Shown here: piece by piece, positions 1-7,926 of the stretch
How the letters are laid out: every line of letters starts with the position of its first letter
Numbering within the stretch: position 1 is the first letter of the stretch
NCBI RefSeq assembly: GCF_000620665.1
Contig: NZ_JIAU01000007.1
Location: 124,001 to 188,000, forward strand
Length of the DNA: 64,000 nucleotides
Direction: 5' to 3'
DNA from: Sphingomonas sp. URHD0057
GTDB taxonomy: Bacteria > Pseudomonadota > Alphaproteobacteria > Sphingomonadales > Sphingomonadaceae
Program-made: the position numbers and the translations under genes
The notes under the pieces: model-generated
Databases searched by the model: none
What the model saw: only the letters and a program-made list of their open reading frames with translations
Told to the model about the DNA's origin: nothing

Positions 1-202
1 CACGCGTCTGGAACGCAGCCGCAACACCGCGGGTTACGGCCTCGGCCTCAATTTCGTCACCGCCGTCGCCAAGCTTCACGGAGGACGATTGCTGCTCGAA
101 GATCGCGGCGGATTGGCGGCTACTCTGGAATTGCCGCGCAATTCGGCAAGCGCGGCCGAAGTCAACGACGGCGGGGGAAGCCACAAGGGAACGAACGCAT
201 GA
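1..202 (+). CDS. C-terminal end of sensor histidine kinase (partial)
   Basis: The window opens inside this gene. The readable frame starts at base 2 and ends at the TGA at 200-202. It encodes the last part of an HATPase_c domain: the G2-box GYGLGLNFV, then VAKLHGGRLLLEDRGGLAATLELP, the usual final strands of a two-component histidine kinase, and a short hydrophilic tail. The ATP-lid glycines are seen directly; the input domain and phospho-acceptor His lie outside the window, so the signal is unknown. The stop overlaps the next start (ATGA), so it is probably cotranscribed with the membrane protein that follows. Confidence 0.8.
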   Translation, partial: TRLERSRNTAGYGLGLNFVTAVAKLHGGRLLLEDRGGLAATLELPRNSASAAEVNDGGGSHKGTNA

Positions 203-1005
203 ACGATTCTCAAGCCCGTTACGAAGCGCTGACCAAAGTCCCCGCGGTCACGCTGGGCTTCTGGCTCATCAAGATACTCGCGACCACGCTCGGCGAAACC
301 GGCGGCGACAGCGTGACCATGACCTGGCTCGGCGAGACCACGGCGCACCCGATGCCCAACGGCTATCTGATCGGCACCGCGATCTTCGGCGTGCTGCTCG
401 TGCTGCTGGTGTGGGCGCAGATCAAGGCCCGCAGGTTCAACCCATGGCTCTACTGGGCAACCATCGCCGCCTCGACCACCGCCGGCACGACGCTGGCCGA
501 CTTCGCCGACCGCTCGCTCGGAATCGGCTATCCGGGCGGTTCGCTGCTATTGCTGTCGTGCGTGCTGCTGTCGCTGTTGACCTGGTACAAGTCGCTCGGA
601 AGCATCAACATCAACACCGTGACGACGCCGAAAGCGGAGACCTTCTATTGGGTGACGATCACCTTCTCGCAGACGCTCGGCACGGCGCTCGGCGACTGGA
701 TCGCGGACGCGGGGCTGGGCTATTCCGGCGGCGCGCTGGTGTTCGGCGCGGCGCTGGCGATCCTCGCCATGCTCTATTTCATGACGAAGGTGAGCCACGT
801 CCTGCTGTTCTGGGCGGCATTCATCCTCACTCGGCCGCTCGGAGCAACTGTCGGCGACTTCCTCGACAAGCCGCTCGACAAGGGCGGGCTGGCGCTGAGC
901 CGCCCGCTCGCCTCGGCGGTGCTGGCAGTGGCGATTATCGTGCTGATCATGGTCATCCCGCAGCGGCCCGGCCGGCATCCGGGGGCCGCCCAAGCCGCCG
1001 CTTGA
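199..1005 (+). CDS. COG4705-like polytopic membrane protein with internal repeats
   Basis: A 268-aa hydrophobic protein with about eight predicted membrane segments. A motif recurs four times: KILATTLGETGGD near residue 30, AASTTAGTTLADFADRSLG near 90, SQTLGTALGDWIADAGLG near 155 and TRPLGATVGDFLDKPL near 210. Each carries a T-x-G-x-x-x-x-D core, as in COG4705-type membrane-anchored proteins of unknown function. The repeated Asp residues within membrane segments suggest an ion-binding or transport role, but this is inference. The ATG overlaps the upstream kinase stop and the TGA overlaps the TTG of the next gene, so the three form a tight operon. Confidence 0.75.
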   Translation: MNDSQARYEALTKVPAVTLGFWLIKILATTLGETGGDSVTMTWLGETTAHPMPNGYLIGTAIFGVLLVLLVWAQIKARRFNPWLYWATIAASTTAGTTLADFADRSLGIGYPGGSLLLLSCVLLSLLTWYKSLGSININTVTTPKAETFYWVTITFSQTLGTALGDWIADAGLGYSGGALVFGAALAILAMLYFMTKVSHVLLFWAAFILTRPLGATVGDFLDKPLDKGGLALSRPLASAVLAVAIIVLIMVIPQRPGRHPGAAQAAA

Positions 1006-1742
1006 GGATCGCGGTTCAGTTTCGCTGCGCGGCGTTCGCGCTGCTGGCCGCACTTGGCGCGACGGCGGCATGGGCCGGACCGCCCTACCAGACCGACGAT
1101 CCCGAGCCGACCGACCTCCATCATTGGGAGATTTACGGGTTCGGCACCGCCGACGGCCGCGGCAGCACGCTCGACGGCGCGGCGGGATTCGACCTCAATT
1201 ACGGCGCGGTCAAAGACGTGCAGCTCACCGCGACCTTGCCGCTCGCCTTCTCGCACGCGCCCGATAGCGGCGGGCGGAGCGGGCTTGGCGACCTCGAAAT
1301 CGGGGTCAAATACCGCTTCGTCAACGACGAGAAGAGCGCGGTCCAGGCGGCGATCTTCCCGCGTGTGATCCTGCCGACGTCGACCCACGGCCTTGGCGGC
1401 ACCCGAACCCGGCTGTTGCTGCCGCTGTGGCTGCAGAAGGATTTTGGCGCGACGTCGGTGTTCGGCGGTGGCGGCTATCTGATCAACCCCGGCGCCGGAA
1501 ACCGCGACGTGTGGCAGGCGGGGCTGGCGGTCACGCACCAGTTCGATGACAAGCTCTCTGTAGGGACCGAGGTCACCTATCAGACTCGCGACATGGTCGG
1601 CGGCGCGAGCGCGACCGGCGCCAACATCGGCCTGATCCGCAAGCTCGGCGGGCCGTTTTCGCTGCTCGCCGCCGGCGGTCCGTCCTTCTCGGCTGGGCGG
1701 ACGAGCTATCATTCCTATCTCGCGCTGGCGCTCAATTATTAA
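1002..1742 (+). CDS. Secreted/outer-membrane beta-barrel-like protein
   Basis: A 246-aa protein read from TTG at 1002, which overlaps the preceding TGA (TTGA). This start gives a convincing signal peptide (MRIAVQFRCAAFALLAAL, cleaved near AWA-G). An upstream extension of the frame would run inside the preceding gene and lacks protein-like sequence. The mature part has alternating strands, Gly- and aromatic-rich, such as LGDLEIGVKYRFVNDEKSA, and ends in LALALNY, as expected for an outer-membrane barrel. It resembles the loosely defined transporter / MetA-pathway-of-phenol-degradation barrels. Substrate unknown. It is the last gene of the kinase/membrane-protein operon. Confidence 0.65.
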   Translation: MRIAVQFRCAAFALLAALGATAAWAGPPYQTDDPEPTDLHHWEIYGFGTADGRGSTLDGAAGFDLNYGAVKDVQLTATLPLAFSHAPDSGGRSGLGDLEIGVKYRFVNDEKSAVQAAIFPRVILPTSTHGLGGTRTRLLLPLWLQKDFGATSVFGGGGYLINPGAGNRDVWQAGLAVTHQFDDKLSVGTEVTYQTRDMVGGASATGANIGLIRKLGGPFSLLAAGGPSFSAGRTSYHSYLALALNY

Positions 1743-1838
1743 AGAGCGGAGGCTGCCCCAGGGCTCCTCATCCTCGCGCTTCCGAAACGGCCGGGAGAAC
1801 ATCCAAAAAGGGAAACAGCATAACCTGAATCAGCATTG

Positions 1839-1863
1839 TGAACCCGGCACGCTGATTGGCGTT
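1839..1863 (+). promoter_or_regulatory. Candidate EcfG (general stress sigma) promoter
   Basis: TGAAC at 1839-1843, a 16-nt spacer, and CGTT at 1860-1863 match the alphaproteobacterial EcfG consensus GGAAC-N16/17-CGTT with one mismatch. It sits 33 bp upstream of the KGG stress-protein start, a plausible target of the general stress response. Prediction only. Confidence 0.5.
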
Positions 1864-1896
1864 CGATTGGCGGCCACTTGAGGCCGGGAGAACGTC

Positions 1897-2028
1897 ATGC
1901 CTACAACCAGGACCGGCACCGCGAAGCGCGGCTTCGCGGCCATGGATCCGGCGAAGCAGCGGGAAATCGCAAGCAAGGGCGGGAAGGCGAGCCACGGCGG
2001 GGGCCGGCCGAGTACCGCCAGCCGCTAG
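1897..2028 (+). CDS. KGG-motif general stress protein
   Basis: A 43-aa hydrophilic protein starting at ATG 1897 after GGCCGGGAGAACGTC. It carries RGFAAMDPAKQREIASKGG and KASHGGGRPS, the hallmark of the KGG (stress-induced bacterial acidophilic repeat) family, of which E. coli YciG is an example. Members are short, disordered, cytoplasmic and stress-induced; the biochemical role is not established. This copy has essentially one repeat. The predicted EcfG-type promoter just upstream fits general stress control. Confidence 0.8.
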   Translation: MPTTRTGTAKRGFAAMDPAKQREIASKGGKASHGGGRPSTASR

Positions 2029-2114
2029 CAGTCGAGCGCGCCTCGCGGCGCTGGCGCCTCTCGCGCCGTTCCGCCACGGCAACGCCTGTGCGCCGTCCGC
2101 GTTAGTTCGGGCGA

Positions 2115-2858
2115 ATGTATCGTTCGGACCTCAACACCCGCGACAAGAGCGGTGCGATCGCTCTCGTGATCGGCATTCATGCCGCGCTGCTGTTCGTGCT
2201 CTTGCACATGTCCGGGAGACTCACCCTCGCCGACCCGCAGAGCGCGCTCAAGCTATTTGATGTGACGGAGGCGCCGCCTCCTCCACCTCCACCGCCTCCG
2301 GCCCAGCAACAAAAGCAAAAGCCGAAGGAGAAGGAAGGCGGTTCGGCGCCCAAGAACATCAAGAGCGAAGCGACGCCGGTCGTCGCGCCCAAACCGAAAA
2401 TTGAAACGCCTCCCGTTAAAACAATCGCGGCTACCGAAACGCCGCGCCAAGGTACTGCGCCGACCCAAGGCGCGTCCAACGTCCGCGGGCCAGGCACCGG
2501 CGCCGGCGGCACCGGGACCGGCACCGGCAGCGGAGCCGGCGGCAACGGACCGGGCGGAGGCGGCGACGGCGGCGTCGCCGACCCGCCTCACCTCATCAGC
2601 CCGGTGCTGACCGGCCGCGACCTGCCGCGCGACCTGCTCCAGCAATGGCCGTCGGGCGTGCCGGTGTTCCTGAGGTTGCGGGTTAATCCGCAGGGCTATG
2701 TCAGCGAGTGCAACGTCCTGCGCGGCACCGGCAACCCGACGATCGACAATACCATGTGCAACATCGCCCACGACCGGCTTCGCTTCCGCCCGGCCGTCAA
2801 TCGCAGCGGACAAGCGGTTGCGGGATGGTTCGGATACGCGCAACGACCGCCGCGATAA
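2115..2858 (+). CDS. TonB family energy-transducing protein
   Basis: A 247-aa protein with TonB architecture: a short cytoplasmic N-terminus, one membrane anchor (GAIALVIGIHAALLFVLLHM, about residues 14-33), a Pro-rich spacer starting with nine consecutive prolines near residue 54, a Lys/Pro stretch, a long Gly/Thr-rich linker (GTGAGGTGTGTGSGAGG), then a TonB C-terminal domain (VFLRLRVNPQGYVSECNVLRG...RLRFRPAVNRSGQAVAGW). Such proteins couple the proton motive force to outer-membrane receptors via ExbBD; none of its partners is adjacent. The receptor at 36.7-38.9 kb could be one client, which is speculation. Confidence 0.85.
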   Translation: MYRSDLNTRDKSGAIALVIGIHAALLFVLLHMSGRLTLADPQSALKLFDVTEAPPPPPPPPPAQQQKQKPKEKEGGSAPKNIKSEATPVVAPKPKIETPPVKTIAATETPRQGTAPTQGASNVRGPGTGAGGTGTGTGSGAGGNGPGGGGDGGVADPPHLISPVLTGRDLPRDLLQQWPSGVPVFLRLRVNPQGYVSECNVLRGTGNPTIDNTMCNIAHDRLRFRPAVNRSGQAVAGWFGYAQRPPR

Positions 2859-2874
2859 TTCAAAAGGGAATCAC

Positions 2875-3576
2875 ATGATCGAAGCGGAATGGTGGGACTA
2901 TGATTCCCTCGACGAGCTGGCCGAGGCCGTCGCGGGAGACGTCGGGTTCATCGTCGAAAGTGCGGTCGACGCACGTGGCGCGTCGCTGGTGGCGGTGCCG
3001 GGCGACGAGACGGGGTCGGCGATCTTTCCCAAGCTCGTGAAGCAGCAGTTGCCGTGGAAGCGGGTGACCGTCATTCCGACCGACGAGAAGCTGGTCGCGA
3101 TGGACGACGAGCGGAGCAACGTGCGGGCGATCGCCAAGAGCTTCCTGCCGGCCGGGGCACGGGTGATTCCGATCGTCGCCGACATCCCCGACTATAAGCT
3201 CGCCGGGAACTCGGCCGACGCCCGGCTGCAGGACCTGCCGTGGCCGCCCGACCTGGTCTGGCTGGGCGTCGGCGATGACGGGCACACGGCGTCGATCTTT
3301 GCCGGGCCCGACATGCAGGACGCGCTCGATGCGCCCCGCGCGCGCCGCGCGGTCGGGGTCATGCCCGACCCGCTGCCGGCCGGCGCACCGGTGGCGCGGG
3401 TGACCCTGACGCGGGCGGCGATCCTGTCGGCGCGGACGGTGCTGATCACGCTGACGGGCGAGGCGAAACGCGAAATGCTCGAGCGAGCGATCGCCGACGG
3501 GCAGAGCTCGAAGCTGCCGATCGGGCGGGTGCTCGCCGAAGCCGAGCAGCCGATCGACATTCACTGGTGCGCTTGA
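2875..3576 (+). CDS. pgl: 6-phosphogluconolactonase
   Basis: A 233-aa protein of the short DevB/NagB-type 6-phosphogluconolactonase family, which hydrolyses 6-phosphogluconolactone to 6-phosphogluconate in the Entner-Doudoroff and oxidative pentose phosphate pathways. The catalytic signature LGVGDDGHTASIF is near residue 130, and the N-terminal substrate-loop region PWKRVTVIPTDEK is present. The start at ATG 2875 is preceded by AAAGGGAATC. Unlike many genomes, zwf and edd are not next to it here; the neighbours are tonB-like and an unrelated convergent gene. Confidence 0.88.
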   Translation: MIEAEWWDYDSLDELAEAVAGDVGFIVESAVDARGASLVAVPGDETGSAIFPKLVKQQLPWKRVTVIPTDEKLVAMDDERSNVRAIAKSFLPAGARVIPIVADIPDYKLAGNSADARLQDLPWPPDLVWLGVGDDGHTASIFAGPDMQDALDAPRARRAVGVMPDPLPAGAPVARVTLTRAAILSARTVLITLTGEAKREMLERAIADGQSSKLPIGRVLAEAEQPIDIHWCA

Positions 3577-3579
3577 GCG

Positions 3580-4092
3580 CTACTGAACCGAGACGTTGTC
3601 GAACTGGAAGTGGCCGGTCGAGCAGCTGACCCCCATGCTGGGCGGGCCGCGGAACGACTGCCGCACGGAAAGCGTGTGGCCGGCAGCGACGACGATCACG
3701 TCCTTGCCGCTCTGCGCGACCCGGAACGGCATGGGCTCATTGAGCGTGACTTCGCCAAGCAATGTGCGCTCTTCCTCCTTGGCGTCGCCATTACGGACGA
3801 ACACCACGAACTTGCCGCTGTTCGGCTTGGTCGGTGCCAGCTGCAGGGCAACGAAGTCCTTGCGGCTGGCGAGCTTCACCGTCGCCGCCGGCTGAAGATT
3901 GTTGTCCTGACGGACCTCAACGGCGCGCAGGTTTCCCGAGATCGTCGTTGCCGCCGCCAGATGGTTCGCGTCCATCGCCGAGACCTCGCCCGGCACCGCA
4001 TCGCAATTGAACGACAGGGTTTGCGGAGCCGCGGCCTCGGTTGCGCTGAAGCCCGCCGTGGCGGCGAGAATGACGATATGCCGAAGGACCAT
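3580..4092 (-). CDS. Hypothetical exported protein
   Basis: 170 aa from ATG 4092, chosen because it begins a clean signal peptide (MVLRHIVILAATAGFSATEAAA); the frame is open 15 codons further upstream without signal-like sequence. The mature part is beta-rich with one N-terminal Cys (SFNCDAVPG) and one late Cys (GVSCSTGHFQFDNVSV). It resembles a lectin-like or carbohydrate-binding jelly roll (FQFDNVSV near the end), but no family is confidently recognised. It is convergent with pgl, three bases apart. Confidence 0.6.
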   Translation of the reverse strand: MVLRHIVILAATAGFSATEAAAPQTLSFNCDAVPGEVSAMDANHLAAATTISGNLRAVEVRQDNNLQPAATVKLASRKDFVALQLAPTKPNSGKFVVFVRNGDAKEEERTLLGEVTLNEPMPFRVAQSGKDVIVVAAGHTLSVRQSFRGPPSMGVSCSTGHFQFDNVSVQ

Positions 4093-4162
4093 GGTACCCT
4101 CTCCGTGTCGCCAGCAACTCACACCGGTTCCGGTCATTAAGCAAGCGATTTGAAAGCGATCG

Positions 4163-5818
4163 CTAGACCTCTTCGAGCGGCTTTCCGGCGGTTTCCTTGA
4201 GGAACAGGATCGAGACGACGACCGAAATTCCGGTGAACACCACCGAGTACCACAGGCCGCTGTAGATGTTGCCGCTCATGGCGACGAGCGCGAAGCTGGT
4301 GACCGGCAGAAAGCCGCCGACCCAGCCGGTCCCGACGTGATAGGGAAAGGACATGGCGGTGTAGCGGACGCGGGTCGGGAACATCTCGACCAGCGCCGAC
4401 GCCTGCGGCCCGTAGAGCGCGGTCGCGGCAACGACGAACAGGAGCAGAATCAGGATGAGCAAGGTCATGCCGGCTTGCGTCGGGGTTGCCGTCTTCGGAT
4501 AGCCGGCGGCGGAAAGAGCCTTGGCAATGTCCCCGCCAACCTTCGTCTTGAGGGCCTTGAGACTCGCTGCATCGAGCCCATCGCCGCCGGGAATGGCGAC
4601 CGCGTTCGGCCCCACCAGCACCCGCGTCTGACCGTCCGCCGAGCGGGTGCTGCGGTGGGATATGCCCTTGGCGACCAGCATCGACTTGGCGATGTCGCAG
4701 GCGCTGGAAAACTTGGCCGTCCCGACCGGGTCGAATTGCGCCGAGCAGGTCGCCGGATCGGTTTCGACGACGACCGGGGTTCGCTGTTGCGCGGCGACCA
4801 GCGCCGGGTTGGCGGCGGCCGCGATCCAGTGCGACGCCGGGAAATACAGGATCAGGGCAAGCGCCATTCCGCCGACCATCACCGGCTTCCTGCCCACGCG
4901 GTCGCTGAGCCAGCCGAAATAGACGTAGAGCGGTGCGCTGACGACGGTCATGACGATCAGCAGCAGGTCCTTGGTCGCCGCCGGCAGGCCGAGCGACTTT
5001 TCGAGGAACACCTGCAGGTAGAAGAAGGTGAAGTACCAGACGGCGCCCTGCGCGCACATGATGCCGAAGAAGGCGATCAGCACCTGCTTCAGGCATTGTC
5101 CGTTGGCGAAGGCTTCGCGCAGCGGGGCCTTGGCGACCCGGCCCTCTTCGCGCAGCTTGGCGAAGTGCGGGCTTTCGGCGAGCTTGGCGCGCATCCACAC
5201 CGAAATGACAAGCAGTACCGCCGATACCAGGAATGGAATTCGCCAGCCCCACTCGGCGAATGCATCCTCGCCAATCGAGGTGCGCGTGGCGACAATCACC
5301 AGCAGCGCGGCGAGCAGCCCGAACGACGCGGAAGACTGGATCCACCCGGTCGCCGCGCCGCGCTTGCTGTTGGCGGCGTGCTCGGCGACGTAGATCGCGG
5401 CGCCGCCATATTCGCCGCCGAGCGCGATGCCCTGGAGAATGCGCAACAGGATGAGGAGGACCGGCGCCAGCGCGCCGGCCTGGGCATGGGTCGGAAGCAG
5501 ACCGATCAGGAAAGTCGCGCCGCCCATCATGCTGACCGTGATCAGGAATGCGCCCTTGCGCCCCAAACGGTCACCGACGACCCCGAAAATCAAGGCGCCG
5601 AGCGGGCGGAACGCGAAGCCGACCGCGAACAAGGCAAGCGCCGCGATCAGCGCGGGCGTCGGATCGAGCCCGGCGAAGAAAACCCTGGAGATGACCGGCG
5701 CCAGGCTGCCGAAGATGAAGAAGTCGTACCATTCGAACGCGGTGCCGGCGGACGAGGCGATGATCACCCGCGCCATGGACCAGGGCTGGTGGTGGTGCCG
5801 CTCGGCTAGGCTCGCCAT
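4163..5818 (-). CDS. MHS-type MFS transporter (metabolite:H+ symporter) with periplasmic insert
   Basis: 551 aa from ATG 5818, preceded by GAGGGGAGACGAC. It has the metabolite:H+ symporter signatures: ASSAGTAFEWYDFFIFG in TM1, FRPLGALIFGVVGDRLGRKG in the 2-3 loop, LGGEYGGAAIYVAEHA, and GWLSDRVGRKP in the second half. Relatives include KgtP, ProP and ShiA, which import dicarboxylates, betaine or shikimate with protons. The odd feature is a roughly 115-residue hydrophilic insert (about 333-449) between two C-terminal-half helices, containing two Cys residues and facing the periplasm if topology is standard. The substrate cannot be inferred. Confidence 0.85.
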   Translation of the reverse strand: MASLAERHHHQPWSMARVIIASSAGTAFEWYDFFIFGSLAPVISRVFFAGLDPTPALIAALALFAVGFAFRPLGALIFGVVGDRLGRKGAFLITVSMMGGATFLIGLLPTHAQAGALAPVLLILLRILQGIALGGEYGGAAIYVAEHAANSKRGAATGWIQSSASFGLLAALLVIVATRTSIGEDAFAEWGWRIPFLVSAVLLVISVWMRAKLAESPHFAKLREEGRVAKAPLREAFANGQCLKQVLIAFFGIMCAQGAVWYFTFFYLQVFLEKSLGLPAATKDLLLIVMTVVSAPLYVYFGWLSDRVGRKPVMVGGMALALILYFPASHWIAAAANPALVAAQQRTPVVVETDPATCSAQFDPVGTAKFSSACDIAKSMLVAKGISHRSTRSADGQTRVLVGPNAVAIPGGDGLDAASLKALKTKVGGDIAKALSAAGYPKTATPTQAGMTLLILILLLFVVAATALYGPQASALVEMFPTRVRYTAMSFPYHVGTGWVGGFLPVTSFALVAMSGNIYSGLWYSVVFTGISVVVSILFLKETAGKPLEEV

Positions 5819-5891
5819 GTCGTCTCCCCTCTCGTGAAGGGATAGCGTGAGACCCGCGCGGCGCAAGCATCCGAAAATACTTCGAGGGTTC

Positions 5892-5918
5892 GGGAATAAA
5901 ATCCGTCCACCGCCGGTC
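5892..5918 (+). promoter_or_regulatory. Possible ECF-type promoter of the phosphoesterase operon
   Basis: GGGAAT at 5892-5897 followed after 16 nt by CGGTC at 5914-5918, in the 130-bp divergent gap before the metallophosphoesterase. ECF sigma factors commonly autoregulate their operon through GGAA-type -35 boxes, and this operon encodes one. Weak, position-based prediction. Confidence 0.3.
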
Positions 5919-5948
5919 AAAGCATCCGTGCCTCAACACAGGGACGAA

Positions 5949-6893
5949 ATGATGCTCGACGAAATGGACAACGACCGGCGCGGCTTTTTGAAATGCATGG
6001 CCTGGGCGGGGACCGGCGCACTGCTCGCCTTCGACGGGGGGATCGGGAGCTCGATCGGGCTCGACAGCGCGCTGGCGGCGCCGGTCAAGCGTAGCGCAAT
6101 CAAGCCCTTTACCTTCGTCCAGCTGAGCGACAGCCACATTGGCTTCAACAAGCCGCCCAATCCGGATGCCCGGGCGACTTTCGCCGAGGCGATTGCCAAG
6201 GTGAAGGCGCTGCCTCAGCAGCCGGATTTCCTGATCCACACCGGCGATGTGTCGCAATTGTCGCGCGAGAGCGAGTTCGATGACGCCGAGCAGATGCTCA
6301 AGGGCACCGGCCTGCCAGTGTTCTTCGTTCCCGGCGAGCACGACATGCTCGATGCCGACGGCGGCAAGCTCTTCCTCGACCGCTTCGGCAAGGGAACCAA
6401 GGGCGCCGGCTGGTACAGCTTCGACCACCGCGGCGTCCACTTCATCGCGCTGGTCAATGTCGCGGACCTGAAACCCGGCGGCATGGGCAATCTCGGCCCG
6501 GAACAGCTCGCCTGGCTCAAGGGCGATCTCGCCAGCCGATCCTCATCCACGCCGATCATCGTGTTCGCTCACATCCCGCTTTGGACGGTCTATGCCGAAT
6601 GGGGCTGGGGCACCGATGATGCCGCCGAGGCGCTAAAGCTTCTCGCCCGGTTCGGCTCGGTGACCGTTCTCAACGGACACATCCACCAGATCACCCAGAA
6701 GATCGAAGGGCGAGTCGCGTTTCACACTGCCCGGTCCACCGCTTTTCCGCAGCCAGCGCCGGGCACAGCGCCGTCGCCCGGGCCGCTCAAAGTGCCGTCC
6801 GAGCAGCTGCGCCAGATGCTCGGCATTACCGATGCGATGTTCGTGCGCGGCCACGACCGCATCGCGCTGATCGACTCCACCCTTTCGGCCTGA
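5949..6893 (+). CDS. Calcineurin-like metallophosphoesterase with Tat-like signal
   Basis: 314 aa from ATG 5949 (AGGGACGAA upstream). The N-terminus has a twin-arginine motif (NDRRGFLK) and a hydrophobic stretch, suggesting Tat export as a folded metalloprotein. Metallophosphoesterase motifs are in order: QLSDSHIGF, IHTGDVSQ, VPGEHD (GEHD replaces the usual GNHD), FAHIPLW and LNGHIHQ. The Asn-to-Glu change at an active-site position is unusual. It is first in an operon with a cupredoxin and an ECF sigma/anti-sigma pair, 12 bp upstream of the cupredoxin gene. Substrate unknown; the context suggests a periplasmic stress or metal function. Confidence 0.82.
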   Translation: MMLDEMDNDRRGFLKCMAWAGTGALLAFDGGIGSSIGLDSALAAPVKRSAIKPFTFVQLSDSHIGFNKPPNPDARATFAEAIAKVKALPQQPDFLIHTGDVSQLSRESEFDDAEQMLKGTGLPVFFVPGEHDMLDADGGKLFLDRFGKGTKGAGWYSFDHRGVHFIALVNVADLKPGGMGNLGPEQLAWLKGDLASRSSSTPIIVFAHIPLWTVYAEWGWGTDDAAEALKLLARFGSVTVLNGHIHQITQKIEGRVAFHTARSTAFPQPAPGTAPSPGPLKVPSEQLRQMLGITDAMFVRGHDRIALIDSTLSA

Positions 6894-6905
6894 AGGAATC
6901 CAACC

Positions 6906-7259
6906 ATGACTCGAGGAGTGAAGACCCTCTCGTTCCAGGCTGCTGTGCTCGTCGCCTGCGCACTGATCATCTCTACGGTTTCGGCCATCAGCCGCGCGGC
7001 GCCGGCGCCGGCGGCCGCGGTCAGCATCGACAATTTCACGTTCAAGGCACCCCTCTTGACCGTGAAGCCGGGGACCACGGTTACCTGGACCAACGGCGAC
7101 GACATTCCGCATACGGTCGTGGCGAAGGACGGCAGCTTCAAGTCGAACGTGCTCGACAGCGGCGACCGCTTTTCGTTCACTTTCGCCAAGCCCGGCCAAT
7201 TCGGCTATTTCTGCTCGCTTCACCCCCACATGACGGGAACGATCGTCGTCAAGGCGTGA
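6906..7259 (+). CDS. Cupredoxin (plastocyanin/amicyanin-like) periplasmic protein
   Basis: 117 aa with an N-terminal hydrophobic export signal (about residues 8-32), then one cupredoxin domain: VSIDNFTFKAPLLTVKPGTT, TWTNGDDIPHTVVA and FGYFCSLHPHMTGTIVV. The type-1 copper ligands are visible: His in IPHT, then Cys, His and Met in FCSLHPHM. It is therefore expected to bind copper and shuttle electrons in the periplasm. It lies 12 bp after the phosphoesterase and 22 bp before the sigma factor gene, so probably one transcript. Confidence 0.9.
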   Translation: MTRGVKTLSFQAAVLVACALIISTVSAISRAAPAPAAAVSIDNFTFKAPLLTVKPGTTVTWTNGDDIPHTVVAKDGSFKSNVLDSGDRFSFTFAKPGQFGYFCSLHPHMTGTIVVKA

Positions 7260-7281
7260 GGATGGGACTGGCCGCAGCTTC

Positions 7282-7926
7282 GTGAAGACATTCTCTCCCT
7301 CCTTCTTCACGCGACGGCGAACGGCCGGCGCGGGTTCGGCGCCGGGCGATTCGTCGCTCGGCGTCGCCCAAGCCGACGATTTCCGGCGGCTGGTCCTCTC
7401 CCACCTCGACGGCGCCTACAATCTCGCCCGTTACCTGACGCGCGATGCCGAGCTCAGCGAGGATATCGTCCAGGACGCGGTGCTCCGCGCCTTCCGCAGC
7501 TTCGGCCAGTTCCGCGGCGGCTCGGCTCGCGCCTGGCTGTTCGCGATCGTGCGCAACTGCGCCCGCACGGCCCAGGCCAGCGCCAGCGGCCGAATGGCGC
7601 TGGTCGTTCCCGAAAGTCACCTCGGCGAGGAGGCGGTCGCGAAGCTGGGCCACGTGGCCGATGCCGGTCCGACGCCCGAAGAGACCGCGTCGCGGCAATC
7701 GGACGTGGATCGGGTGCGCAGCGCCATCGAGGCCATACCCGAGCCTTTCCGCGAGGCCGTGGTACTGCGCGACCTCGAAGATCTGTCCTATGCCGAAATC
7801 GCCCAGGTCAGCGGGGTGCCGGTGGGCACCGTCATGTCGCGCCTGTCGCGCGGGCGGACCATGCTGGCCAAGCAATTGCTACCATCCGGGGAGGTCCAGC
7901 CGGAACAATCGAGGAGCGTGAAATGA
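7282..7926 (+). CDS. ECF RNA polymerase sigma factor
   Basis: 214 aa from GTG 7282; no better in-frame start is seen. Region 2 is evident (NLARYLTRDAELSEDIVQDAVLRAFRSFGQFRGGSARAW), and region 4 has the helix-turn-helix LEDLSYAEIAQVSGVPVGTVMSRLSRGR. Length and lack of regions 1 and 3 mark an ECF (group IV) sigma factor. The TGA overlaps the ATG of the anti-sigma gene (ATGA at 7923), the classic sigma/anti-sigma coupling. It likely drives its own operon, including the cupredoxin and phosphoesterase, which is inference. Confidence 0.92.
   Translation: MKTFSPSFFTRRRTAGAGSAPGDSSLGVAQADDFRRLVLSHLDGAYNLARYLTRDAELSEDIVQDAVLRAFRSFGQFRGGSARAWLFAIVRNCARTAQASASGRMALVVPESHLGEEAVAKLGHVADAGPTPEETASRQSDVDRVRSAIEAIPEPFREAVVLRDLEDLSYAEIAQVSGVPVGTVMSRLSRGRTMLAKQLLPSGEVQPEQSRSVK

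Noticed and set aside
411-1001. Upstream extension of the barrel-protein frame back to 411
   Set aside because: It lies entirely inside the repeat-membrane-protein gene, has Arg-rich shadow composition, and TTG 1002 gives a signal peptide and a stop-start overlap.
774-1802. Minus-strand 342-codon open frame opposite the first operon
   Set aside because: Arg/Gln-rich shadow frame caused by high GC; both plus-strand genes are well supported.
4337-5809. Plus-strand 490-codon open frame opposite the MFS gene
   Set aside because: Shadow frame with low-complexity Arg/Gly/Asp composition and no domain; the minus strand encodes a clear permease.
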